DNA from: UMGS1889 sp900556055
GTDB taxonomy: Bacteria > Bacillota > Clostridia > Oscillospirales > Ruminococcaceae
Length of the DNA stretch: 64,000 nucleotides
Reading direction: 5' to 3'
NCBI GenBank assembly: GCA_902463265.1
Contig: CABQEV010000002.1
Span: 196,509-260,508, forward strand
Shown: positions 40,285-48,388 of the stretch, piece after piece
Position numbering within the stretch: position 1 is the first letter of the stretch
Layout of the letters: each line of letters begins with the position of its first letter
Program-made: the position numbers and the translations under genes
Notes under the pieces: generated by a model
Database searches by the model: none
What the model was told of the DNA's origin: nothing
The model's input: the letters and a program-made list of their open reading frames with translations, nothing else

Positions 40285-41028
40285 ATGAAAAAAATAACCA
40301 AATGGCAGCCCGATGATTTTGAGCTTGAAATGACAACCCACTGGTCATTTCCAAAGCGAGGTGACTGGGCTACACACGATGCTAAATGGCGAGGAAACTG
40401 GTCGCCGTATATTCCGAGAAACATTATTCTCCGCTATTCTCAGGAGGGTGATTTGGTTCTCGATCAGTTTGCAGGCGGTGGAACAACTCTTGTGGAAGCA
40501 AAACTGCTTAACCGTGACATTATCGGTGTTGACATCAACGATGTTGCTCTTGAACGGTGTCGGGAGAAAACGACTTTCGATTATGAGCCTGCCAAAGGCA
40601 AGGTATATATAAAAAAAGGTGATGCCCGGCATTTGGATTTTATTCCCGATGAAAGCATAGATCTGATTTGTACACACCCACCATACGCTGATATTATCAA
40701 ATACAGTGATGGGATTGACGGTGACTTATCCCAGCTTAAAGTTAAGGATTTCCTTGAGCAGATGAAGCCTGTTGCAGAAGAAAGCTTTCGTGTTCTGAAA
40801 AAAGGAAAATTCTGTGCGGTGCTTATGGGAGATACACGACAGAAAGGCTGTATGATCCCGATGAGCTTTGATGTAATGAAAATCTTTCAAGACGCAGGTT
40901 TTACGTTGAAAGAGCTGATTATTAAAGAACAACATAACTGCAAGGCAACAGGGTATTGGAAAACTAATAGTGTTAAATATAATTTTCTTTTGATTGCTCA
41001 CGAGTATTTGTTTGTGTTTAGGAAATAA
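40285..41028 (+). CDS. Site-specific DNA methyltransferase (N4-cytosine/N6-adenine type)
   Basis: 247-aa methyltransferase with SAM motif VLDQFAGGGTT (residues 58-68) and catalytic motif THPPYADI (130-137), where His replaces the Asp/Asn/Ser of the usual D-P-P-Y. The opening HWSFPKRGDW...KWRGNWSPYIP is standard for a subgroup of N4/N6 methylases. It starts 3 bp after the ATPase gene and may belong to the second R-M system with the controller and nuclease genes that follow. Confidence 0.82.
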   Translation: MKKITKWQPDDFELEMTTHWSFPKRGDWATHDAKWRGNWSPYIPRNIILRYSQEGDLVLDQFAGGGTTLVEAKLLNRDIIGVDINDVALERCREKTTFDYEPAKGKVYIKKGDARHLDFIPDESIDLICTHPPYADIIKYSDGIDGDLSQLKVKDFLEQMKPVAEESFRVLKKGKFCAVLMGDTRQKGCMIPMSFDVMKIFQDAGFTLKELIIKEQHNCKATGYWKTNSVKYNFLLIAHEYLFVFRK

Positions 41029-41037
41029 TATGGTTCA

Positions 41038-41083
41038 AGCTGCATTAGTTTCACTATAAGTGAAACTAATGCAGCTATTTTTT
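41038..41083 (+). terminator. Terminator, possible operator of the controller protein
   Basis: An 18-bp perfect stem (41038-41055 with 41059-41076, loop ATA) followed by ATTTTTTA. The centre CACTATAAGTG is itself palindromic and lies next to a TATAAT at 41092-41097 that would drive the controller gene, so it could double as its binding site. Confidence 0.8.
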
Positions 41084-41119
41084 ATGTTATAATGAATAAA
41101 GCAAAGGAGGAATTTCCCA

Positions 41120-41356
41120 ATGTATTTCTCTGACGATAAAGAATTGTATAGAACAGTAGGTTCAAGAATAAAGCAAAAGAGAAAAGAAAAAGGATTTACA
41201 CAGCAGCAGTTATGTGAAAAAGTCGGAATAAGTTTAAGCTATCTGTCAAAGATAGAAGCTGCTAATTGTGATAAGAGCTTTTCACTTTCAATATTAAATC
41301 AATTGGCAAACGCTTTAAAAGTTGATGTAACTGACTTTTTTAAGGAGTGTGAATGA
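41120..41356 (+). CDS. XRE-family controller-type regulator
   Basis: 78-aa single-domain helix-turn-helix protein (GSRIKQKRKEKGFTQQQLCEKVGISLSYLSKIEA). Its size and position just before a nuclease gene, with a 4-bp ATGA overlap, match C (controller) proteins of type II R-M systems, which delay nuclease expression until methylation is done. SD AAAGGAGG lies 8 nt upstream. Confidence 0.83.
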   Translation: MYFSDDKELYRTVGSRIKQKRKEKGFTQQQLCEKVGISLSYLSKIEAANCDKSFSLSILNQLANALKVDVTDFFKECE

Positions 41357-41880
41357 TTATGTCAAGAATTCCTAACAAACATGGTGGCGGAGCAGCAACA
41401 AATGCAAATGGACTTTTATTTGAGCAAACAACATCATTAAACAGTGCACTGGATGCTAATGGTTATAAAGTCTCGGATGATGGAAAAGTCTATAATTCAA
41501 AAGGACTATTTTTAGGTTACAGTAAATCCAAATACAGTTTTAGGAAGTTTTTGGAAGAGTGCGGAGTTGATTTAAGTGTTAATTCAGATATTTTATTACC
41601 TGATGATGCATTTATAAATTCTAAAAATAACACTGTATATATTATAGAAAAGAAATTTCAAAGTGGCTCTGGTTCGGTATCTGAAAAAATTCAAACATGT
41701 GAATACAAGAAAATACAGTATAAAAAATTGGTATCGCAAATTGGCTATCAGGTTGAATACATCTATATATTAAGTGATTTTTTTGATAATCCTAAATTTG
41801 CAGATGTATTACATTTTATCGAATCCAAAGGATGCCATTATTATTTTAACGAATTACCTTTGAGATTTTTGCATATATAA
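41353..41880 (+). CDS. Putative type II restriction endonuclease, PD-(D/E)xK
   Basis: 175-aa protein with a PD-(D/E)xK-like nuclease site: Pro83-Asp84 (LLPDDAF), then Glu99-Lys100-Lys101 (YIIEKKFQSGSGSVSEKIQ). The Asp-x14-Glu-x-Lys spacing is right. The N-terminal NKHGGGAATNANGLLFEQTT is typical of type II enzymes acting as dimers. It overlaps the controller gene by 4 bp. The recognition sequence is unknown; the nearby methyltransferase (40285-41028) is the likely cognate enzyme. Confidence 0.75.
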   Translation: MIMSRIPNKHGGGAATNANGLLFEQTTSLNSALDANGYKVSDDGKVYNSKGLFLGYSKSKYSFRKFLEECGVDLSVNSDILLPDDAFINSKNNTVYIIEKKFQSGSGSVSEKIQTCEYKKIQYKKLVSQIGYQVEYIYILSDFFDNPKFADVLHFIESKGCHYYFNELPLRFLHI

Positions 41881-41942
41881 CTGGAATATTGATATGACTA
41901 AATATCCACTTAAAACGAATATTAAATTTTTAATACTCATAC

Positions 41943-41962
41943 GAAATACACAAGTAATACAC
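41943..41962 (+). repeat. Right-end arm-type repeats
   Basis: GAAATACAC (41943) and GTAATACAC (41954), 11 bp apart, match the left-end repeats at 31547-31590. Confidence 0.55.
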
Positions 41963-41997
41963 AATTACAATTTTAGCTCTGTATTTCAGCGGAACAA

Positions 41998-42027
41998 TGT
42001 TGCGGTTGAAAAGCTATGAAGGCATAA
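41998..42027 (+). repeat. Putative attR
   Basis: TGTTGCGGTTGAAAAGCTATGAAGGCATAA is a near copy of the 3' end of the GGGtGRT gene. Imperfect identity suggests the element and chromosomal att sites diverged before integration, or later decay. Confidence 0.65.
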
Positions 42028-42295
42028 TAAACGGCGTAAATACGCGCTTTATAGGCTTTGAATTTAATCAAAGCGTTAAAGCAGTGTACTGTGCAAGTAA
42101 AAAAATTTGTCCACTGTCCACGATTTGTCCACGGTTATTTTAACTCGTGGTCAGAGCGTGGACAGTTTTATATTGTCTTGCTTTGTTATATATCTTTGCA
42201 GTTCTGATTCAAGGATTTTAAGTGTGAATATATGGAAAGCAGCGACATTTCTGCCGCTGCTTTTCCATTGCCATCTTTGACCGATGGGTTTGCTT
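42028..42295. other. Intergenic region with GTCCAC repeats
   Basis: No gene is supported. GTCCAC occurs three times within 42112-42135 (TTTGTCCACTGTCCACGATTTGTCCAC, split here as three hits), and CTGTCCACG pairs with CGTGGACAG about 40 bp later. Such clustered direct and inverted repeats resemble a recombinase or replication-initiation site and may be the end of a second element. Confidence 0.4.
42232..42264. terminator. Hairpin downstream of the 156-aa gene
   Basis: AAAGCAGCG pairs with CGCTGCTTTT. It stands 30 bp beyond the end of the minus-strand gene at 42296. Confidence 0.55.
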
Positions 42296-42766
42296 TTAAG
42301 TATTTTTTATCACTTTTTCAACAACATACGTTTCAATACTTCCGTTCAAATTTTCAATGTATGCCGTTTTCTCTGCAAATGAAATATTCATCATACGGGT
42401 TTGGGGCAGCGATTTAAAATCGGATTCTATTAATTGATTTATCTTTTGGGGATCATCATATCTGACCACTATTTCTTCACTCTCAAATTCGTCTATTAAA
42501 TGATATGCCTCATAGTCAACGGAATGTGATGTTTCAACAGGACATGGCTTAAGCACATACAAATCTTCGCCATTAAAAAAAGAATACCTTTTGCATTCCT
42601 CGCAAAATAATGATGCTTCTAACTTAGGGCGTTCTTCTATCGGTATGATATCGCAAATAAATTTTATCCACATAATGTATTGGCTTTGAGTATATAACCT
42701 GCAAACCCATTTACACGGACATATAGTTGCGTTTATTACATTTCCGCAAGTACATTTAAATTTCAT
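42296..42766 (-). CDS. Hypothetical zinc-finger-like protein
   Basis: 156-aa protein I do not recognise. Its N-terminus has paired cysteines (KCTCGNVINATICPCKW and CEECKRYS), suggesting a zinc-binding fold, followed by an acidic middle (DYEAYHLIDEFESEEIVVRYDDP). SD AAGGAG lies 10 nt before ATG 42766. AT-rich, on the minus strand in a probable remnant element. Confidence 0.6.
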   Translation of the reverse strand: MKFKCTCGNVINATICPCKWVCRLYTQSQYIMWIKFICDIIPIEERPKLEASLFCEECKRYSFFNGEDLYVLKPCPVETSHSVDYEAYHLIDEFESEEIVVRYDDPQKINQLIESDFKSLPQTRMMNISFAEKTAYIENLNGSIETYVVEKVIKNT

Positions 42767-42915
42767 TTTGAATTAGCTCCTTTTATTTTTATGTTTCCAA
42801 AGATTGTTCGTATTTCAAAGAATGCTGCAAAACGACTGCTTTGAAATACTATTGTTATACGGTTCACATTAGTTTGAAACCTCAGTTTTCATGGATTAAT
42901 TAACGAGTACACAAT

Positions 42916-43419
42916 TTATTGTACTGCATCATCAAATGATCGTGCGATTAAATTTGAATAGCTTTCTTCAAAAATAAACTCGTCTCCCAACTCACTGTTT
43001 CTCAAATCAGTTGTAACGACCTTAATACTGTTTCCATTGTAAAATATATACGGCAGCAAGGATTCACGCCGTCTGATTTTAGAAAAATCACAAGAATCAA
43101 TAATAATAAAATTTGATAAAACAGTCTTGTTGTCAGCGAAAAACTTCTCTGCATTAACGCCCGATAATTCTAAAATGTAAAACGAGTAATTATCGCGATA
43201 TTCAACTTTTTTCCAATTTGCGATTTTCCCGTCGTTTATGTTAATTTTATATAGATCTAAAATTTGTTCATTCATATTCTTGTCTATTGTAGCCGTATAG
43301 ATATGTTCACCAATAAACGTTTCCTTCCATAATACAAAAGACAAAGAAAAGAATGCAAATATTACTCCTAAACATAGTACAAAATAAAATATTTTCTTAT
43401 TAACTGCAATTCCTTTCAC
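42916..43419 (-). CDS. Hypothetical membrane-anchored protein
   Basis: 167-aa protein with an N-terminal signal anchor (IFYFVLCLGVIFAFFSLSFVLW) and an extracytoplasmic domain of about 135 residues with alternating strands. No family recognised and no cysteine at a lipobox. SD-like GGTGAAAGGAAT precedes the start. AT-rich. Confidence 0.55.
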   Translation of the reverse strand: MKGIAVNKKIFYFVLCLGVIFAFFSLSFVLWKETFIGEHIYTATIDKNMNEQILDLYKININDGKIANWKKVEYRDNYSFYILELSGVNAEKFFADNKTVLSNFIIIDSCDFSKIRRRESLLPYIFYNGNSIKVVTTDLRNSELGDEFIFEESYSNLIARSFDDAVQ

Positions 43420-43555
43420 CTAGTTTCCAAGCCTCCACACCTTCATATTTTCCATATACTAAAAACTCACGTGCCATTCCGCATTCGTGTAACAATTGAA
43501 CAATATGCATCGCCTATTGCATAGCGCCAAGCTGTTTCAGTGATATTACAGTCTG

Positions 43556-44275
43556 CTATCTCACTTGAACCTTTCCTATCAATGCATCGTCTATCGTCAA
43601 AAGATCATATTCATTTTCATTTTTGAATTTCTCGCCTGTATCAAAGAATTTTAGATATAAAACAAAATCACCTTCCTCTTTAATATCTGTTAAAATGCAA
43701 AAATACTCTGCCTTATTTACGGTTAATTTGTAAAAATGATTTACTTTCAGCTCACCAAAGTTATGTTTATCATTTAAACGCACCTTAACATTATAATGCG
43801 GAAGTAAAACAATAATATTTTCCTTTTTAATTGTGTCATATCTTAATTTCAATTCCGCTTCAGACAACGTGTCTTCACGGGCATACTTTATCATCCCATC
43901 TTGATTTTTGTTTTCTATTATAACCAAAAAACCGTTTGTTGATTTGTTTAAAATCTCTGCATATCTTATTTGTTGAATGAAATATACAGCAACTCCCAAT
44001 ATCGCTGCCGAAAACATAATAATAAAAGATATATGTACTGATTTCTCGCTTAAAACACTAATGAGCAGATCCCCTATCCCCAATATAAATAAAACAATAA
44101 AATAAACAATTATATGAAATCTTGTATAGCTCGAAATCTTGGTGAAATTGCATCCGCAATTACTGCAAATTTTATAGCAGAAAAACAATTTTTTTCTGGT
44201 CAGGCATTGCCTGCAAATAATCTTTCTCCCGCAGTTAGGACAAACAATAAAATCTGTCACTTCAATAACCCCCAT
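43556..44275 (-). CDS. Hypothetical membrane protein with zinc ribbons
   Basis: 239-aa protein. The N-terminus has CPNCGRKIICRQC and CYKICSNCGCNF, two Cys-rich ribbons, followed by two membrane helices (IIVYFIVLFILGIGDLLI and FIIMFSAAILGVAVYFI) and a 140-residue cytoplasmic C-terminal domain of unknown fold. GTG 44260 with GGGGGT 8 nt before it is a plausible alternative start (MTDFIVCPNCGRK). Composition like its two neighbours; possibly one operon. Confidence 0.55.
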   Translation of the reverse strand: MGVIEVTDFIVCPNCGRKIICRQCLTRKKLFFCYKICSNCGCNFTKISSYTRFHIIVYFIVLFILGIGDLLISVLSEKSVHISFIIMFSAAILGVAVYFIQQIRYAEILNKSTNGFLVIIENKNQDGMIKYAREDTLSEAELKLRYDTIKKENIIVLLPHYNVKVRLNDKHNFGELKVNHFYKLTVNKAEYFCILTDIKEEGDFVLYLKFFDTGEKFKNENEYDLLTIDDALIGKVQVR

Positions 44276-44291
44276 TCAATATATACAGGGC

Positions 44292-44495
44292 AGCTTCAAA
44301 ATCCACCCTGATTTACCTTATGTGACACCGCACAAGTTAAGACATACATATGCATCGTATATGCTCCAAAGCGGTGCAGATGTTGAAACGGTGAGAATGC
44401 TTCTCGGACATTCCGACATAAGCACAACGCAGATATATGTACATTCAAACTACAAGCAAATGAAAGAAGCTGCCGACAAGCTGAATTTCAGCTGA
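44292..44495 (+). pseudogene. Truncated tyrosine integrase (C-terminal end only)
   Basis: The frame from 44292 to the stop at 44495 reads like the last 65 residues of a XerC/D-type integrase: TPHKLRHTYASYMLQSGAD (His-x2-Arg), VRMLLGHSDISTTQIYVHS with the catalytic His and Tyr, then the tail. There is no start codon upstream and no N-terminal domain. It marks an older insertion beside tRNA-Leu(TAG), probably related to the AT-rich genes just before it. Missed by ATG-based searches. Confidence 0.88.
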
Positions 44496-44524
44496 AAAAT
44501 CATCGCACTTTTTTTGAAAATCAA

Positions 44525-44576
44525 GATAAAAAAGCAAAACAGCGTGCCGAGGGTGGAATACACAAAGCACGCTGTT
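44525..44576 (-). terminator. Terminator of tRNA-Leu(TAG)
   Basis: AACAGCGTGC pairs with GCACGCTGTT; on the minus strand it is followed by TTGCTTTTTTATC. Confidence 0.8.
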
Positions 44577-44586
44577 AATTGATTTA

Positions 44587-44670
44587 TGGTGCGGGTGACA
44601 GGACTTGAACCTGCACGGGGGTGCCACCAGAACCTAAATCTGGCGCGTCTGCCAATTCCGCCACACCCGC
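44587..44670 (-). tRNA. tRNA-Leu (anticodon TAG)
   Basis: 84-nt class II tRNA with acceptor GCGGGTG/CACCCGC, anticodon loop TTTAGGT (TAG), long variable arm GGCACCCCCGTGC, T-arm GGTTCAAGTCC and encoded CCA. Confidence 0.93.
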
Positions 44671-44705
44671 ATTCGGCTATGCTTTCACTGCATCAACCGA
44701 AATTC

Positions 44706-44734
44706 ATTATATCACAGCGGAGAAAAAATGTCAA
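44706..44734 (-). promoter_or_regulatory. Promoter of tRNA-Leu(TAG)
   Basis: Minus strand TTGACA (44734-44729), 17 bp, TATAAT (44711-44706). Confidence 0.85.
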
Positions 44735-44742
44735 GGAAAATT

Positions 44743-45699
44743 TCACATTGAAATGCTTACCGAAACTGCAGAATATTCCGCTCCGCTTATCTCCGGTCCT
44801 GCGCATATTATCTGCCATGCCGAAGTTTTGTCGAACAGTGCTTCGCAGCATTCCTCGGCAGCATTTTCTGCGGATAATATCAGCGTTTCGTCACGGGGGA
44901 TATCCTTTCCCGATCTGCCGCATTTTTCTTCTGTACGGACGTCCGCATGTATATCCGCACGGCATATCGTTCTGCCGTTTTCCTTTGCAGATCCTATGTC
45001 AGATGAAATGTTCGTGACGGTAAGAGCACCGTATCCGCATGATGTTGAAACGTCGAGCATCATGCCTTTTCCGTATCCCGAAAGCAGCATATATCCCATG
45101 TTTTCCTTTTGACTTAGGATAGTTTTTCCTCCTGTCGGGGATATGAATGAGGTAGTGTCAAATGTGACGTTTTTTCCCGAAATATCAGCAAACGGGACAG
45201 CCGAAAAGCCTCCTGTATCACGTCTGCATATTTCGGCTAGCGTTACGGTTTTTATCCTGCCCTGACGCTCGGAAAATTTCAGCTTTTCTTCCGTATCTCC
45301 CGACATTTCCGATACTGCATCTCCGCCGTCAAATGCGGAGACCACAAGGCATGACGGGGACATACCGTATTCCGCTGTAAGCAGACGGACAAGCCTATTG
45401 TCGGGTGTTACGTTACGTCCTGCGACCAATACCTGAGTGTGTCCGATAAAAAGATTTGCACCGTCCGGGATGGCAAGCTCGGCGGTTCTGAGTGCTTCTG
45501 CGACAGTATTTCCTTCGCCGCTGACTGCGCCGCCGCCTTTTCCCGTGTCCTCGATCATCAGTGTGATTTTTATTGTATCGCCCGAGCGGTCAAGCGCCAT
45601 TGCCCTTACAAATGCACGTTCGTTTATCTCGATGATCTCTGCGCATGATGAAAGCATGACTGACGATATCATCATAACTGCTGCCATTATTCTTTTCAT
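44743..45699 (-). CDS. gerAC: Spore germination lipoprotein, GerAC family
   Basis: 318-aa lipoprotein of the Ger(x)C type, the outer component of germinant receptors. The signal peptide ends at the lipobox LSSC (MAAVMMISSVMLSSCAE), and the mature part contains EINERAFVRAMALDR, FIGHTQVLV and AFADISGK-like strands common to the family. ATG 45699 has GAAGGAGG 7 nt upstream. It overlaps the permease gene by 4 bp. Confidence 0.87.
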   Translation of the reverse strand: MKRIMAAVMMISSVMLSSCAEIIEINERAFVRAMALDRSGDTIKITLMIEDTGKGGGAVSGEGNTVAEALRTAELAIPDGANLFIGHTQVLVAGRNVTPDNRLVRLLTAEYGMSPSCLVVSAFDGGDAVSEMSGDTEEKLKFSERQGRIKTVTLAEICRRDTGGFSAVPFADISGKNVTFDTTSFISPTGGKTILSQKENMGYMLLSGYGKGMMLDVSTSCGYGALTVTNISSDIGSAKENGRTICRADIHADVRTEEKCGRSGKDIPRDETLILSAENAAEECCEALFDKTSAWQIICAGPEISGAEYSAVSVSISM

Positions 45700-46775
45700 G
45701 TTCGTTCCTCCTTCGATACTATTATTAATGTCGGGATAAGAAACGTCAGCACACATACTGAGCCTGCACCGCAGATATTTCTCAGCATATCCGATGAATA
45801 TTCACTGCCCATGACTGTCGGAAGCAAAAGTGCAAACACTGCCGCACATACGCACAGGCAGGAAAGCATACGTTTTTTCTGGAACACAGGCAAAAGCTCT
45901 GACAATATATCCGAGGCGATAAAAACATAAACTCCTGCTGACAATATTCCCGATATTGTCCATACTGACATAAACACTGCATCGGCACGTCCGAAAAGTA
46001 CAGCGTCCGAAAAAGCGGACAGTGACATAAAGGGAAAATCCGTGATATATGCATAATTTCCTGCGATCACTGAAATTGAGTATGACACGAAAACAAGCAG
46101 TATAAGCTTGCCTGTCAATGCAGCGTAAAGCGGACGGCGTATGCCTTTTTCCGAATATTTCATAAGGAATGCCGCTGCTGCCAGCTCCGAGCTTCTGGCG
46201 ATATCTCCGCGAACCGCCCTTGAAAATTCCGAGCCGAAGATAATGCCCTTTTGCAGTCCTTCGGAGATGTCGGTATTCCTGAAGGCAAATGCAGTCATTA
46301 ACGCAGTCAGTATCAGAAAAACCGTCAGCATGACTGACGATGAACGTGCTATGCCCTCAATGCCGAGATATGCGCAGCAGCCTGCCGTGATTATCATTAT
46401 GACAGCAAAGCCTATACGCCCCGATGTGCGGAAAAACTGCTTCTGTGAGAATTCGCAGTATCCGAGGACAGCGTTTGCGGCGGCGCAGAGGAAAAACACG
46501 CCGTATATCACTCGGGATATTATCCCGAAGATCCTGCTTCTTTTTTCGGCTATCCCGCAGACTGAGGCAGACGGCAATTCGCTGTTCAGCATGATTATCG
46601 GAATGACCAGCAGTGCCTGGAGCATGCATGATACGAATATTGCCGCAGGCTGTACTGCATTTCCGGTGCCGTTTTCGGTCATGGGTACATAGGTCATCAG
46701 CGTGAATGAACGCATAAGCAGCAGAACAGCGAAGATCTGACCGCCGCTTATGACGGTTTTATTGTTAAGCTTCAT
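45696..46775 (-). CDS. gerAB: Spore germination permease, GerAB family
   Basis: 359-aa membrane protein with about ten helices, the amino-acid-permease-like B subunit that binds germinants in the spore inner membrane. The start MKLNNKTVISGGQIFAVLLLMR matches the family. It overlaps the A-subunit gene by 11 bp and the C-subunit gene by 4 bp; the trio forms one A-B-C receptor operon. Confidence 0.85.
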   Translation of the reverse strand: MKLNNKTVISGGQIFAVLLLMRSFTLMTYVPMTENGTGNAVQPAAIFVSCMLQALLVIPIIMLNSELPSASVCGIAEKRSRIFGIISRVIYGVFFLCAAANAVLGYCEFSQKQFFRTSGRIGFAVIMIITAGCCAYLGIEGIARSSSVMLTVFLILTALMTAFAFRNTDISEGLQKGIIFGSEFSRAVRGDIARSSELAAAAFLMKYSEKGIRRPLYAALTGKLILLVFVSYSISVIAGNYAYITDFPFMSLSAFSDAVLFGRADAVFMSVWTISGILSAGVYVFIASDILSELLPVFQKKRMLSCLCVCAAVFALLLPTVMGSEYSSDMLRNICGAGSVCVLTFLIPTLIIVSKEERT

Positions 46776-48261
46776 CGTTTCTCCCTGTATTTCCGTAATG
46801 TGCGCCGTTCAGACCGCCGACGGTGACATTCCCTTTTTCAAGATATTTAAATCCGAGACGTGTGAAAACATCTCTCATGGATTTGGGCGTGAACGGCGAA
46901 AGCGGTGCTGTTACGGGTATCCCGCAGCTTTCTATCGAGCAGATGTTGACAAGTGTTACCGCACCTATGACAGATACTCCGAAAAATCCCCACAGTCCGC
47001 CCGCAATAACCGTAAGGAAGCGCAGCAGTGTAACGGGCTGGCTGAGATTCGGTACGACAAATCCTGCTGTTACAGAAAGTGCCGCAGCAACAAGCATCGG
47101 GTTTGAGATAAGTCCGCCCGAAACAGCCGCATCTCCGATAATAAGTCCGCCGACAATGCTGACTGCGCCGCCGATATTTTTCGGCAGGCGAAGCCCCGCC
47201 TCACGGACTATCTCGTAGAATATCAGTACGATAAGCGCTTCGGCGGCAAGGGGGAGAGGTGCGTCAAGCTCGGTCTCGGCAAGCTTTTTCAGCAGATCAA
47301 ATCTGAACATTTCGGGGTGAAAGGTCGCTGCGGCAACGTATACTCCCGGAAGAAAGACAGCAAGCAGGAATGCCGCAAATTTTATCAGCCTGATGAATGT
47401 CGCATAATACGGACGCATATTGTAATCGTCCATAGTCTGAAAGTTTTCTATAAAAAGGTATGGAATGATTATCGCATACGGCGTACCCTCTATCATAACG
47501 CCTATGCGTCCCTCAAGCAGCTTTCCGCAGAATGAATCGGGACGTTCCGTGACTGACACGCCCGAAAAAAGCGACAGGGGAGAGCGGTCGAGAAACGGTT
47601 CAACATATCCGCTGCCGAGGATAGTTTCAAGCCTGATGTTTTTCAGCTGCTTTTTTATCCCTTTTACAGTGGACTGCGGAACTCTGTCCGCCATATAGCA
47701 GACTATGACATCAGTGTTTGAACATTCCGAGATGGGGAAAAGTTCAAACCTGAGCAGCGGGGATTTTATTCTGCGTCTGACGAGTGACATATTCGTTCTG
47801 ACAGTTTCGACAAAGCCTTCGTGTGAGCCTTTCACATTGCCCTCGCCGTTAGGTTCGCCGATCCCTCTGACTGCATATCCCTGAACGCCGAATGCTGCCG
47901 CTTCGTCAACTCCGTCGATAAGAAGTATGGCAAATCCGCTCATCGCACGGCGGAGAAGATCGCCGTAATCCTCGGAAAATCCGCGGTCGATGGTCATAAG
48001 CGTTCTGTTTTTCACGAAATCCATAAGCTCATTCGGATCGGTCGAATCGGTTCGGTTTTCGATGTCCATGATCGGGTGGAGAACAAGCTCGGTTATCGTT
48101 GATGTTGCGATCATTCCCTCAAAGCATATGAGATTGAAATTCACGCCGTTCACGGTTATCGGGTTTTCGAGCAGGTCGGAGGTCTTTCCCGTTATCCGCC
48201 TGATATTTTCAAGATTTTCGCTGAGGCTTTTTTTCAGCCTGATGTTTTTGAAGTTATTCAT
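46765..48261 (-). CDS. gerAA: Spore germination protein, GerAA family
   Basis: 498-aa A subunit of a germinant receptor: a cytoplasmic N-terminal domain (about 250 residues) with FVETVRTNMSLVRRRIKSPLLRFE and LIDGVDEA, the family hallmark DRSPLSLFSGVSVTERPD-EGRIGVMIEGTP, then four to six membrane helices. I chose ATG 48261; the TTG 48276 has no SD. The ABC operon implies that this organism makes spores. Divergent from radC. Confidence 0.88.
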   Translation of the reverse strand: MNNFKNIRLKKSLSENLENIRRITGKTSDLLENPITVNGVNFNLICFEGMIATSTITELVLHPIMDIENRTDSTDPNELMDFVKNRTLMTIDRGFSEDYGDLLRRAMSGFAILLIDGVDEAAAFGVQGYAVRGIGEPNGEGNVKGSHEGFVETVRTNMSLVRRRIKSPLLRFELFPISECSNTDVIVCYMADRVPQSTVKGIKKQLKNIRLETILGSGYVEPFLDRSPLSLFSGVSVTERPDSFCGKLLEGRIGVMIEGTPYAIIIPYLFIENFQTMDDYNMRPYYATFIRLIKFAAFLLAVFLPGVYVAAATFHPEMFRFDLLKKLAETELDAPLPLAAEALIVLIFYEIVREAGLRLPKNIGGAVSIVGGLIIGDAAVSGGLISNPMLVAAALSVTAGFVVPNLSQPVTLLRFLTVIAGGLWGFFGVSVIGAVTLVNICSIESCGIPVTAPLSPFTPKSMRDVFTRLGFKYLEKGNVTVGGLNGAHYGNTGRNDEA

Positions 48262-48316
48262 ATCGGGAATATTCAACTGAGGATCACACTGCCTTTAATT
48301 TTTTTTGAAAACCCTC

Positions 48317-48345
48317 TTGTCAAGGAGGATTTTATGTAGTATAAT
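48317..48345 (+). promoter_or_regulatory. Promoter of radC/uvrB region
   Basis: TTGTCA (48317-48322), 17 bp, TATAAT (48340-48345). The same CTTGTCAAG is palindromic and gives a TTGACA for the opposite strand, so the ger operon promoter may overlap. Confidence 0.75.
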
Positions 48346-48388
48346 GAGAATAAATGTTCTGATAAAATTGAAAGGAGCGGTCACGAAG

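Larger units (their letters stand above)
31453..42027. mobile_element. Integrative mobilizable element carrying restriction-modification genes
   Basis: A roughly 10.5-kb block between two near-repeats of the GGGtGRT 3' end (31453-31483 and 41998-42027). It carries a tyrosine integrase at one end, a MOBV relaxase with an oriT-like region, a RepA-like ATPase and an Xis-like protein, all on the minus strand, and a plus-strand cargo: DpnII-type R-M system, P-loop ATPase, second methyltransferase, controller protein and nuclease. There are no conjugation (type IV secretion) genes, so it would need a helper for transfer. The plus-strand cargo is more AT-rich than the chromosome. Confidence 0.8.

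Noticed and set aside
48261..48276. TTG start giving five extra residues for the GerAA-type protein
   Set aside because: No SD precedes the TTG; the ATG is simpler, although its SD is also weak.
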